Shown here: positions 9,041 through 17,563 of the stretch, piece by piece
Layout: each line of letters starts with the position of its first letter
Numbering within the stretch: the stretch's first letter is position 1
Assembly (NCBI RefSeq): GCF_015679185.1
Contig: NZ_CP064939.1
Location: 4,526,001 to 4,590,000, forward strand
DNA: 64,000 nt
Reading direction: 5' to 3'
DNA from: Pedobacter endophyticus
GTDB lineage: Bacteria; Bacteroidota; Bacteroidia; Sphingobacteriales; Sphingobacteriaceae
Notes under the pieces: model-generated
The model's input: only the letters and a program-made list of their open reading frames with translations
The model's database searches: none
What the model was told of the DNA's origin: nothing
Translations under genes and position numbers: made by a program

Positions 9041-9595
9041 ATTTGGTTGGTAATAGATTTTAAATTTAAAAATTAGTATCGGGAATGCAAGGTTTGCGTT
9101 GGGTTTATTATTCAGAGAGAGCATGATCGTCATCCCCGGAAGGTAGTTTTTTACAAATAAAAGCTCATCCTTATAAAACAGCGGTTTGCCTAAAAACCTC
9201 TCCTAAGAAGGGTCGTCATTTCGAGCGCAGCCGAGAAATCCCCAAGCGATGGATCCGATAGCTATCGGATGCAAAACACCAATAACCCACTGCCCATAAG
9301 GGAAGTGAGTCAACTGAGAACAGTGCAAAATCGGTAAGGGATCCTTCGTTATACTCAGGATGACAGCGTAAAACCCATTCTCTGAAACTCCTTTGTTTTT
9401 GCAAAAGATGAGTAAATATGAGCATATGTTTAATCAATAGCCCTGGCGAAAGTAAATATGACCTTAGCATTTACCAAATAGACCCTCGCCGAGAACAATA
9501 TAGCCCTAGTGAAAGTAAATAGGGAAGTGGTTCCAAGCTGAATTTTTAAAGTCCTCTCTATCACTTATATTACATTTTTTTTACAACCCTGCGCA
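9041..9595. repeat. Gene-free stretch with dispersed palindromic repeats
   Basis: No credible gene. It holds a perfect 18-base palindrome ATCCGATAGCTATCGGAT at 9253-9270, and CACCAATAACCCACTGC near 9277 with a TCAGGATGACAGCG block near 9354. The complement of the first and a copy of the second recur together near 50990-51060. Confidence 0.6.
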
Positions 9596-9625
9596 TTGAA
9601 AAAGCCAATTCTGCACTTACATTTG
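9596..9625 (+). promoter_or_regulatory. Bacteroidota-type promoter
   Basis: TTG at 9596-9598, a 19-base spacer and TACATTTG at 9618-9625 match the TTG-N19-TAnnTTTG consensus exactly. It lies 32 bases before the ATG of the small exported protein. Confidence 0.75.
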
Positions 9626-9657
9626 TGATTAGGAGTGAGCCCAATTAGATTTAGCAA

Positions 9658-10002
9658 ATGCTTTTAAGAAAATACAAGTACTTAATCGTCACAACATTTA
9701 TGTTCATCTTTATGGCTAAGATGGGCATTTCTGGTGCGCCGGTTTTTTGTGCGGGTATTGATAAAGACATTATGAATGCGGTAATTATGCAAATTGAGCT
9801 AGAGCACGACAGTGGCAAAGACACTGCAAAAGATACTGCGAAGTTTACTGATTTTAAGCTAACAGAGCTCAATCATCCCATCTTTTCTTACGAATTTTTA
9901 TCGAGCCATTTCGTGCTCAACAGCAGTTTTATAGAGCATTTTAAACGATATGTAGACCCATATCATCCTACGGTACCTACACCGCCACCCAACCTTATCT
10001 AG
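9658..10002 (+). CDS. Small exported protein of unknown function
   Basis: A protein of 114 residues. The N-terminus (KYKYLIVTTFMFIFMAKMGISG) is a positively charged hydrophobic segment consistent with a signal peptide or anchor. Then comes a polar region with the repeat DTAKDTAK and an aromatic C-terminus ending in PYHPTVPTPPPNLI. A well-formed promoter stands just upstream, which supports expression. It lies on the same strand, 139 bases before the SulP transporter, with a palindrome between. I do not recognise the family; a periplasmic accessory role to the transporter would be only a guess. Confidence 0.6.
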   Translation: MLLRKYKYLIVTTFMFIFMAKMGISGAPVFCAGIDKDIMNAVIMQIELEHDSGKDTAKDTAKFTDFKLTELNHPIFSYEFLSSHFVLNSSFIEHFKRYVDPYHPTVPTPPPNLI

Positions 10003-10045
10003 TTTCTGGAACGAATCTTTTTGGGGTCAGTTGATCTGATGCCCG

Positions 10046-10070
10046 AATAATTTTGTGAGCACAAATTATT
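10046..10070. promoter_or_regulatory. Palindrome between the small exported gene and SulP
   Basis: AATAATTTTGTG-AG-CACAAATTATT forms an 11-base stem with one bulged T. It sits about 70 bases upstream of the SulP start and may be an operator or the 3' hairpin of the preceding transcript. No T run follows. Confidence 0.4.
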
Positions 10071-10141
10071 GAAATTCACTTTGTTGTGCTTCACCTTTCC
10101 ACGCGATTATTTCGTTAAAATTTACTAGATATGATATTGTT

Positions 10142-11752
10142 ATGCAAAAGACGAACCCTGCTTTTTCGGGCACGGATATAAAAAAATATTTTCTTAAAAA
10201 GAATCTCACCAAGGATCTTCCATCGAGTATTGTGGTTTTCTTAGTGGCCTTGCCACTATGTTTAGGTATTGCGCTTGCTTCGGGGGCGCCTTTGTTTGCC
10301 GGTTTAATCACAGGTATTATCGGTGGTATTGTTGTGGCCTCGTTTAGTGGTTCGCAACTGAGTGTAAGTGGCCCGGCGGCGGGCTTAACCGTAATTGTAT
10401 TAGGTGCCATAACTTCGTTAGGAAGCTATCAAACCTTTTTACTCGCGGTTGTTTTAGCCGGTGTTTTTCAACTCATCCTCGGTCTTGTGAAAGCCGGAAC
10501 CATCGGAAATTACTTTCCATCGAGCGTTATCGAAGGGATGCTGGCCGCTATTGGTTTAACCCTGATCTTGAAACAACTGCCTCATGCGCTCGGTGTAGAT
10601 AGCGACTTTAACGGCGATGACAGTTTTTTTCAGCAAGACCACGAGAATACCTTTACGGCAATTACCGCCGCATTAAGCCATTTTAGCCTTGCCGCAGTGG
10701 TAATTAGCCTCTTATCGATTGCCATTTTAATTATCTGGCCCCGGTTTAAGAAACTCGCTATTGTACCCGCTCCTTTGCTGGTAGTGGTGTTGGGCGTATT
10801 TGGTACACTGATTTTTGCCAATACAAGTTTCCCATTCCGTGCCGATCAAATGGTGAAAATTCCGGTGGTTAGCGGTTTCGGTGAGTTTCTTGGTTTGTTT
10901 ACCATGCCCGATTTTTCGCAGCTGGCAAATAAAAACGTGTACTTTGTTGCATTTACAATCGCTATTGTGGCTAGTTTAGAAACGCTTTTAAGTATTGAAG
11001 CGATTGATAAAATCGACCCGATTAAGCGCGTATCGCCAACAAACAGAGAGCTTATTGCACAGGGCATAGGTAATATTACCAGTGGAATGGTTGGCGGTTT
11101 GCCAATGACTTCGGTAATTGTGCGCAGCTCGGCCAATGTAAACTCTGGCGGAAGAACCAAAATGTCGGCTATTTTTCATGGTTGCTGGTTATTGCTTTCG
11201 CTGTTGTTTATTCCGCAAATCATCAATATGATTCCGCTTTCCTGTTTGGCAGCAATACTCCTGGTAACGGGTTATAAACTTACACGCATCGGTTTATTTC
11301 AGCACATGTACTACAAAGGCTGGGATCAGTTTGTGCCTTTTGTAGTTACCATTGTAGCCGTTTTACTTTCCGACTTGTTAAAAGGTGTGGCCGTTGGTTT
11401 GTTGGTGTCGATTTTTTATCTGCTCAGAACAAATATGCGTAATCCCTATTTCTATAGAATAACCAATGAGGGTGATAAGAAAAACATCCGCATTAAGCTG
11501 GCAGAAGAAGTATCGTTTTTAAACAAGGCAGCAATACAAGTAGTTTTAACCAACATCCCTCGTGAAACAAACGTAGTTATTGATGGTTCAAATGCCCGAT
11601 ACATCGATCCTGATGTGTTGGAAACCATTTTTAATTACAAACACAATGCCTATACAAAAGGTATTATTGTAACTTTAGAGAACATTCAAAAACATTATAC
11701 AGTTCCGAAGTTGAGAAAAAGTAATAAAATAGTAGAAGATATAAATAAGTAA
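10142..11752 (+). CDS. SulP-family inorganic anion (probably bicarbonate) transporter
   Basis: A multi-pass inner-membrane protein of 536 residues with about 12 hydrophobic segments. It begins with the SulP signature DLPSSIVVFLVALPLCLGIA and has GSQLSVSGPAAGLTVIV in the transport core and FLGLFTMPDF before the later helices. After about residue 440 a cytoplasmic tail with VVIDGSNARYIDPDVLE resembles a divergent STAS domain. SulP proteins carry sulfate, bicarbonate or other anions. The carbonic anhydrase gene starts only 6 bases after its stop, an arrangement seen for bicarbonate-transporting SulP members, so bicarbonate is the likely substrate (inference). Confidence 0.92.
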   Translation: MQKTNPAFSGTDIKKYFLKKNLTKDLPSSIVVFLVALPLCLGIALASGAPLFAGLITGIIGGIVVASFSGSQLSVSGPAAGLTVIVLGAITSLGSYQTFLLAVVLAGVFQLILGLVKAGTIGNYFPSSVIEGMLAAIGLTLILKQLPHALGVDSDFNGDDSFFQQDHENTFTAITAALSHFSLAAVVISLLSIAILIIWPRFKKLAIVPAPLLVVVLGVFGTLIFANTSFPFRADQMVKIPVVSGFGEFLGLFTMPDFSQLANKNVYFVAFTIAIVASLETLLSIEAIDKIDPIKRVSPTNRELIAQGIGNITSGMVGGLPMTSVIVRSSANVNSGGRTKMSAIFHGCWLLLSLLFIPQIINMIPLSCLAAILLVTGYKLTRIGLFQHMYYKGWDQFVPFVVTIVAVLLSDLLKGVAVGLLVSIFYLLRTNMRNPYFYRITNEGDKKNIRIKLAEEVSFLNKAAIQVVLTNIPRETNVVIDGSNARYIDPDVLETIFNYKHNAYTKGIIVTLENIQKHYTVPKLRKSNKIVEDINK

Positions 11753-11758
11753 AAAGCT

Positions 11759-12415
11759 ATGTGTGCAAAAACAATAGAAACACAAGACATCACGTACGAA
11801 ACGTTATTGCAAGGAAATAAAGACTGGGTTAAGGATATGATCGACAACGATCCTGCCTTTTTCGACAAATTATCGGCAGGCCAGAGTCCGCCGGTGTTAT
11901 GGATTGGTTGTTCGGATAGCCGCGTTCCGGCAAATCAGATTACGAACACTAAACCAGGCGACGTATTCGTGCATAGAAATATTGCCAACGTTGTGGTGCA
12001 TACCGATATGAACATGCTTTCCGTTCTCGATTATTCTGTAAACGTTTTAAAGGTAAAACATGTAATTGTTTGCGGCCATTACGGCTGTGGTGGTGTAAAA
12101 GCCGCTTTGGGTGATAAGCAGGTTGGAATTATTGACAACTGGTTGAGGAACATCCGCGATGTATACCGAACCCACGAACGTGAAATGGCTACCATTAAAG
12201 ATGCTGAACAGAAATTCGATCGTTTGGTAGAATTGAATGCCATTGAAGGTGCCGCAAACATTATCAACACCTCAATTGTACAGGCGGCTTGGGCAAACGG
12301 ACAAGAACTTGCGGTACACGCCTGGGTGTATAGCTTAAAAACCGGACTTATTAAAGATATGAAAGTAACAAGTACCGGCCTTAACGATGTAGCGCCCGCC
12401 TTTAAGGTAGGCTAG
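11759..12415 (+). CDS. Beta-class carbonic anhydrase
   Basis: Catalyses reversible hydration of CO2 to bicarbonate with a zinc ion. At 218 residues it has the full beta-class zinc set: Cys51 and the Asp53-Arg55 dyad in WIGCSDSRVP, and His107 and Cys110 in VCGHYGCGGV. HRNIANVV follows the first motif as usual. No signal peptide, so cytoplasmic. It is 6 bases downstream of the SulP gene and so almost certainly co-transcribed; together they would supply or equilibrate bicarbonate for carboxylases such as the acyl-CoA carboxylase encoded nearby. Confidence 0.96.
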   Translation: MCAKTIETQDITYETLLQGNKDWVKDMIDNDPAFFDKLSAGQSPPVLWIGCSDSRVPANQITNTKPGDVFVHRNIANVVVHTDMNMLSVLDYSVNVLKVKHVIVCGHYGCGGVKAALGDKQVGIIDNWLRNIRDVYRTHEREMATIKDAEQKFDRLVELNAIEGAANIINTSIVQAAWANGQELAVHAWVYSLKTGLIKDMKVTSTGLNDVAPAFKVG

Positions 12416-12441
12416 ATTTTAAATTTAGTTTTTAGTTTTAG

Positions 12442-12474
12442 AAAGCCTCGACAATTTGTCGGGGCTTTATTTTT
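12442..12474 (+). terminator. Terminator between convergent genes
   Basis: A 12-base stem (AAAGCCTCGACA with TGTCGGGGCTTT, one G-U pair) and a 3-base loop, followed by ATTTTT. It ends the SulP-carbonic anhydrase transcript. Confidence 0.8.
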
Positions 12475-12727
12475 CCTCGGTATTTGGCATGTTTCCCGCG
12501 TGGCCCTTATTGCCTTTCTCGGCATCTGCCCGGGCTTCTTCAGCACCAAAATCACTGTAACCAAAATCTCTTCCCAGGTGGCCTGCATCAGATTTTACCT
12601 TATTCTTGTCGTTATTTTCATCGCTGTGATGCCGGGGCACCTGCTGATCGGGCATGTTCGATTTATCGGCCGAGTTATCGGCGTTTTTGTTATCGAGGTT
12701 TTCGTTGTTATCCGCTGAGTTTTCCAT
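12467..12727 (-). CDS. Small hydrophilic disordered protein
   Basis: A protein of 86 residues rich in N, D, K, E and A, with an N-terminal ENSADNNENLDNKNADNSAD low-complexity region and a more ordered SDAGHLGRDFGYSDFGAEE segment. No signal peptide or membrane segment. Its composition is like the protein at 6905-7093, though they do not align clearly. It overlaps the terminator of the convergent carbonic anhydrase transcript at its 3' end. Possibly a stress-protective disordered protein, but no family is recognised. Confidence 0.55.
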   Translation of the reverse strand: MENSADNNENLDNKNADNSADKSNMPDQQVPRHHSDENNDKNKVKSDAGHLGRDFGYSDFGAEEARADAEKGNKGHAGNMPNTEEK

Positions 12728-12829
12728 AGTCTTATATCAATGTTTCTATAGAACACGCTAAAGAAATATTGGTTTTAGAATCTTTTTCAATACGTTGTCA
12801 GCCTTGCATAAAAAAGTGCAACTTTTCAT

Positions 12830-15271
12830 TTAATCTTTATCCGGTGAATTGGTAAAATCGGTTAGCATTACCTTTTGATTTGACTTTAATTGATGGGTTG
12901 TTATTTTGCCTTTGTATTTAAGTTTAAAATCGCCTCCATTTTTGGCCGTAATGCTAGCCGATACTAATTTGTGGTTTTTCCAGCTCAAATCCACCACCAA
13001 TCCTCCACGTGCTACCAAGCCCGTTATCGATCCATCTTTCCAGGCGGTTGGCAAAGCTGGCAATAAAGAAATAAAATCTTCGTGGCTTTGCAGAAACATT
13101 TCGGCCATGCCGCCAACTACGCCTAAGTTTCCATCTATTTGAAAGGGCGGGCCAGCACAAAACAAGTTGTAATAAGTTCCACCGCCGTCGTTGTTTTTTG
13201 TATCCATCTCAAACGATGGTCGCAATTGCGTGTTTAAAAGTTGCAATGCCTTATCGCCATCCATCAATCTCGCCCAAAGCGCTATCTTCCATGCATACGT
13301 CCAGCCTACCCCAGCATCGCCTCTGGCCAGTAACGACTTCCTCACCGCCTCGGCCAGTTCGGGTGTTTTACTCATCGTAATTTCGTTACCGGGGTAAAAC
13401 GCATATAAATGCGACAAATGACGGTGCTCTACTTCTACCTCTCTAAATTCTTCTGCCCATTCCTGTAGCCTTCCATCAGACCCTATTTTTGGTCGGGCCA
13501 GGTTTTCTCTGGCCTTTGTTAGCTTGTTTAGAAAATCGGGGTCGTTTATTTTTAAAATTCCGGCAGCTTTTAGAGTATTGGTAAATAATTCGTAAATCAC
13601 TTCCTGATCGTGTGCAGGGCCCATGCTAATGGATGCTTTTATGCCATCAGGCGAATAAAAAGAATTTTCGGGAGAGGAGGATGGGCCTGATACCAATTTG
13701 CCGGTTTTTGGGTCTTTTACCAACCAATCCAGAAAAAAAACACTCGCTTCTTTTAAAACGGGAAACACCTTGGCCAAATAGGCATCATCTTTTGTAAAAG
13801 CATAATGTTCCCATAAATGCTGACAAATCCATCCGCCACCACCCACGTGCATACCCCAACTCGGATGCTCACCAGGCGATGTGTAACCCCAAACGTTGGT
13901 AATGGGATGTAATACCCAGCCATTCATCTGATATTGCGTTTTTGCCGTACGTTTTCCCGGTTCTAATAACGACAAAACCAAATCGATCAACTGGTTATGG
14001 CTCGCCGAAAGGTTGGTTACTTCTGCGGGCCAGTAATTCATTTGCACATTAATATCTGTATGGTAATCGCCATTCCAGGGCGTTTGTATTTTATTGGCCC
14101 AAATGCCCTGCAGGTTGGCAGGCAAGCTCCCTTCACGCGAAGAGGAGAGTAACAGGTAACGGCCATATTGATAATATAAGCCGTATAACGATGCTTCTTT
14201 CTGGCTTTGTACATTGTTGAGCATCAATTCGTTTGTGGGCAAATTATTGGTGCTGTTATTTAAATGCAAAATCGAACGTTTCATAAATGATGAAAAATCA
14301 CTGATGTGCCGTTGGCGAAGTAATTCGTACTTTTTAGCGGTTACTTTTTGCGTTGTTGCATCCAATTCCTTTTCGAAGTTTATATTGGTATAATCTGGGT
14401 AATGCAACCTGTAATTGGTAGCGGCCGTTAAAATAATAGTTACCGAAGTTGCTTTGGTAATTTTTAAGGTATTCCCATTTGCCTTTAAGGTTCCGCCGGT
14501 AAGCTGCGGAATGGCATAGGTTTTATAGCGCATGCCATCGCCACCTTTTCCGTTGGTTAAAACTCCGCTCATAATTAAGCGGTTGTTTTTTGCCTGGGTT
14601 TTAAATCTTTCAGGTCTGTTTAAAGCCATCGAAAACGATAGCGAGTTGGGTTTGCTCGCCGTGAGTCTGATAACCAATGCCTGATCAGGATAACTCGTAA
14701 AAACTTCCCGCTTATATTTTACACCATCCTGCTCATAGCTCGTTAAAGCTACTCCGGTAATCAGATCAAGTTCGCGGTAATAATTTTTATAGGCAGATTT
14801 TTTATCGAAATCAAGCATCAAATCTCCCAGGGTTTGGTAACAGCCAAATGGAACGTTTGCGCCATTTCCATGTCCGCTTCCCTTGCCTTTGCAAACTTGC
14901 GTTTTGTTAGTTAATTCCGTTGCTTCCTTGTATTTTCCTTCGAAAAGAAGATTCCGTATTTCGGGTATATATTTTGCGGCTTCGGGATTATCGTTATCCG
15001 CTACACTGCCGCTCCATAAAGATTTTTCGTTAAGCTGAATGCGTTCCTGGTTTACATCGCCAAAAACCATTGCCCCTAAAAAGCCATTGCCCACAGGAAG
15101 CGCTTTAAGCCATTCAGGGTCACTTTTCCAACCGGCGGCAGTGTCTTGCACAGCAGCGTTAGCAGGCGAGTTATACCAGATTTTATCCGTGTAGTTTGAT
15201 TGCGACCGAACAACCGATACAGTACCGGTTAGCATCCCTATTATCGTAATAATAACGTTTATTTTTTTCAT
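12830..15271 (-). CDS. Exported GH95-type alpha-L-fucosidase
   Basis: From the ATG at 15271 (MKKINVIITIIGML) the protein is 813 residues with a signal peptide, the size of GH95 enzymes that cleave alpha-1,2-linked L-fucose by inversion. Family blocks are LPVGNGFLGAMVFGDV and RIQLNEKSLWSG at the N-terminus, LPANLQGIWANKIQTPWNGDYH in the middle, then QMNYWPAEVTNL, WGMHVGGGGWICQHLWEHY, RHLSHLYAFYPGNEI and a C-terminal LLPALPTAW. The motif that is N-x-N in characterised members reads Asp406-Ile-Asn408 here, so specificity or activity could differ. Last gene of the fucose operon, 48 bases after the mutarotase-like gene. Confidence 0.9.
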   Translation of the reverse strand: MKKINVIITIIGMLTGTVSVVRSQSNYTDKIWYNSPANAAVQDTAAGWKSDPEWLKALPVGNGFLGAMVFGDVNQERIQLNEKSLWSGSVADNDNPEAAKYIPEIRNLLFEGKYKEATELTNKTQVCKGKGSGHGNGANVPFGCYQTLGDLMLDFDKKSAYKNYYRELDLITGVALTSYEQDGVKYKREVFTSYPDQALVIRLTASKPNSLSFSMALNRPERFKTQAKNNRLIMSGVLTNGKGGDGMRYKTYAIPQLTGGTLKANGNTLKITKATSVTIILTAATNYRLHYPDYTNINFEKELDATTQKVTAKKYELLRQRHISDFSSFMKRSILHLNNSTNNLPTNELMLNNVQSQKEASLYGLYYQYGRYLLLSSSREGSLPANLQGIWANKIQTPWNGDYHTDINVQMNYWPAEVTNLSASHNQLIDLVLSLLEPGKRTAKTQYQMNGWVLHPITNVWGYTSPGEHPSWGMHVGGGGWICQHLWEHYAFTKDDAYLAKVFPVLKEASVFFLDWLVKDPKTGKLVSGPSSSPENSFYSPDGIKASISMGPAHDQEVIYELFTNTLKAAGILKINDPDFLNKLTKARENLARPKIGSDGRLQEWAEEFREVEVEHRHLSHLYAFYPGNEITMSKTPELAEAVRKSLLARGDAGVGWTYAWKIALWARLMDGDKALQLLNTQLRPSFEMDTKNNDGGGTYYNLFCAGPPFQIDGNLGVVGGMAEMFLQSHEDFISLLPALPTAWKDGSITGLVARGGLVVDLSWKNHKLVSASITAKNGGDFKLKYKGKITTHQLKSNQKVMLTDFTNSPDKD

Positions 15272-15319
15272 TATTCGAGGTTTAATTTTAATCACTTACT
15301 GAGCCGGTGTAACCGTCAG

Positions 15320-15796
15320 TTAATCTGCATGAAATACTTCTTCCATACCCGACCAGATGTCGCCTTTGGCAGCGGCATCGGGCAATGGCATTTGGCAGGG
15401 ATCGGTTTCTTTCCACCAACGCCTTGTTGTGGCATCGGCCGCCATTTTTTTCATATCTGCTTCAAAATCCGTCCCCGTGTATTCAAAATAACTAAACAGG
15501 TAGGGCTTGCCCTCAATTTCTTTAAGGTAAATAGAATAATTACGGATATTACATTCCTTGATTTTTTTAAGTACATCGGGCCAGGCCGCGGCATGCAATT
15601 CTTTGTAATAGTTTGCTTTTTCGGGCTTAAGGCCGGTAACACTGCCAAACCGCATCACGTTAACGCTTGCAGTATTTTCGGCGGTAGGAGGGGGTACTTC
15701 GGTTGCCACCCTGACATTTTTGTTGTTTTCGGAACAGCCAGCGCTGAATAAAAGCGCCAACATGGCCATAGCCATAACTTGGAGTATCTTCTTCAT
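15320..15796 (-). CDS. Exported lipoprotein of the L-rhamnose/L-fucose mutarotase family
   Basis: A protein of 158 residues: a lipoprotein signal peptide with lipobox LLFSAGC, a short linker, then a RhaM-type (DUF718) domain from about residue 48. Domain signatures are RFGSVTGLKPEKANYYKELH, AAAWPDVLKKIKECNIRNYSIYL and TTRRWWKETDPCQM. Known RhaM enzymes interconvert sugar anomers in the cytoplasm at about 104 residues. Here the domain is secreted and lipidated, and lies between two fucosidase genes (5 bases after GH29). That suggests it acts on L-fucose released outside the inner membrane; this substrate is inferred from context. Confidence 0.85.
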   Translation of the reverse strand: MKKILQVMAMAMLALLFSAGCSENNKNVRVATEVPPPTAENTASVNVMRFGSVTGLKPEKANYYKELHAAAWPDVLKKIKECNIRNYSIYLKEIEGKPYLFSYFEYTGTDFEADMKKMAADATTRRWWKETDPCQMPLPDAAAKGDIWSGMEEVFHAD

Positions 15797-15801
15797 TTTG
15801 T

Positions 15802-17106
15802 TTATTTGATTACAGAAATTGATTCGGCTGTTTTATTGAGTTCTAAAACAACAACATAGGGGTTTTTTGACTTTGTTACGGGGATAACAATTTTATCTTT
15901 ACTTTGCTCAATACTAACCGGACTGCCCGTTATTGCATAAGATTTTACAATTTTCCGGTCAGGGATAGCTTTTAATTCAATTGCGGTTGTATCGGTGTTC
16001 AGGATGTTTACATACAGTTTGTTGCCTTTACGGGTAGTTGCGAAGTTATCGTTTGGTTGATAAGGCCCGCCCATAGTGCCGTAAACGGCCTCGCTATTTA
16101 TTTTAAGCCAGTCGCCCATCTCTTTCAACAGGTCAATTTGTCGTTGTTCAATCCTACCGTCTGGCATTGGGCCAACATTTAGGAGCAAATTGCCGTTTCC
16201 GCCGATGGTTTTTGAGAAAATAGTCAAACACTCTTTAAGCGATTTCAATTTGTCGTTTGGTTTCCAGGCCCATTGATTGGCAATGGTAAAGCAGCTTTCC
16301 CAGGGCATTTCCATGTTCAGTTTGCCTACCGCTTGTTCAGGTGTATCGTAATCGCCTATCATTTTCGAATGGTCTATTGCCACGTTTTTTACCCCTGCCA
16401 TTTCCTTACCCAAACGGTTGTTGATGACCAGCGATGGCTTGAGGTTTTTTAAATAGGCATACATATCCCTGCCCATTTCCTCTGTCCAGGGTTTTTCCCA
16501 CTGGCCATCAAACCAAAGCATATAAGGGTCGTAATTTGTTATCAGTTCTTTTAGCTGGTTTTTCATAAACTGGACGTATCGCGGCATGTTGGCTTTAGGG
16601 TCGCCCGAGCCGTTACGATCTTTCGGATTATGAATCGGATAATCAGGATGGTACCAATCCAGCACAGAATAATAAATGCAGAAGTTAATTCCCTGCTTTT
16701 TACAGGCCTCGTTTAGTGCGCCAACAATATCTTTTTTATAGGGCGTATTACTAATGTCGTAATCGGTATATTCACTCGGCCATAAGCAGAAACCATCGTG
16801 GTGGCGGGCGGTAATGGTGAGGTATTTCATCCCTGCATCTTTCGCTGTTTTTACCCAGGCATCAGCATCAAACAGCACCGGGTTAAATTCTTTGTACAGG
16901 TTATCATATTCTTGTTGATCGACCTCTTTTCCGCGGCTCCAGCCGATTTCTGTGCCACGCAAACTCACCGGACCCCAATGTATAAACATGCCGAAACGCT
17001 TTTCCATAAAGCCTTCTATTGATGGTGACATTTGGTTTTTGGTTTGCGCACCGGCCAGGAAACTGCCCGTTAGCATGAGTAAGATTATTGTTGTTATACG
17101 TATCAT
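15802..17106 (-). CDS. Exported GH29 alpha-L-fucosidase
   Basis: From the ATG at 17106 (MIRITTIILLMLTGSFLAGAQ) the protein is 434 residues with a signal peptide; an upstream non-ATG start would add only 7 residues. GH29 enzymes release terminal L-fucose with retention. Visible motifs are RFGMFIHWGPVSLRG, ARHHDGFCLWPS, the catalytic-nucleophile Asp200 in YMLWFDGQW, and a C-terminal GPMPDGRI segment before a beta-sandwich tail. It is part of the fucose operon, and short tandem repeats sit just before its start. Together with GH95 it would cover several fucose linkages. Confidence 0.93.
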   Translation of the reverse strand: MIRITTIILLMLTGSFLAGAQTKNQMSPSIEGFMEKRFGMFIHWGPVSLRGTEIGWSRGKEVDQQEYDNLYKEFNPVLFDADAWVKTAKDAGMKYLTITARHHDGFCLWPSEYTDYDISNTPYKKDIVGALNEACKKQGINFCIYYSVLDWYHPDYPIHNPKDRNGSGDPKANMPRYVQFMKNQLKELITNYDPYMLWFDGQWEKPWTEEMGRDMYAYLKNLKPSLVINNRLGKEMAGVKNVAIDHSKMIGDYDTPEQAVGKLNMEMPWESCFTIANQWAWKPNDKLKSLKECLTIFSKTIGGNGNLLLNVGPMPDGRIEQRQIDLLKEMGDWLKINSEAVYGTMGGPYQPNDNFATTRKGNKLYVNILNTDTTAIELKAIPDRKIVKSYAITGSPVSIEQSKDKIVIPVTKSKNPYVVVLELNKTAESISVIK

Positions 17107-17563
17107 AGTTTTTCGAATTAGTATCAAGTATTAAGTATCAAATGGTTAGTATTAAGTATCAAGCATCGAGGCGGGCTGTTAAAAAGCGCACCTAAGCCTT
17201 CCAAAAAGGAGAGCTTTAATACGTACATACGATGCTGCGTAAGGTGAACAAGCCGTTATATCAAAAACCGATTTTTATCAGATAGCTATCTGATGTTGCG
17301 CATTGGCTATCCTTAAGAATGACAGTATTTTTTGTTACATCCTTAACTTCATCGTATTGCTGCCCGTCCCATCAGGCGGGGATTACTCGTTAAGCAGAAG
17401 GGCTCGGCCCGAAATTACACTTGTATCAGCCTTTATCCTCCAAGTTTTATCTTCCTACTTTCCGCTTTCTGCTTTAGTCTTTTAGCTTTAGTCTTTCCGC
17501 TTTAATCTTTATTCTTTCCGCTTTAGTCTTTCCGCTTTTAGCTTTATTCTTTCCGCTTTCCGC
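17107..17563. repeat. Repeat-filled gap between symporter and GH29 genes
   Basis: No gene. Three repeat types: AGTATCAAGTATTAAG units at about 17120-17163 just upstream of GH29; a perfect palindrome ATCAGATAGCTATCTGAT at 17277-17294; and at about 17460-17565 a run of imperfect units such as CTTTCCG, CTTTAGT and TTTTAGC that abuts the symporter stop. The last run shares 25 identical bases with the 3' end of the aconitase gene (43193-43217). Confidence 0.75.

Noticed and set aside
9041..9133. 31-residue N-terminal extension of the acyl-CoA carboxylase subunit
   Set aside because: The extra sequence is unlike family N-termini, and MDKKIAILQDKI at 9040 is the normal beginning.
9216..9470. Reverse open frame of 84 codons
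   Set aside because: It lies wholly in dispersed repeat sequence and has no protein-like composition or promoter.
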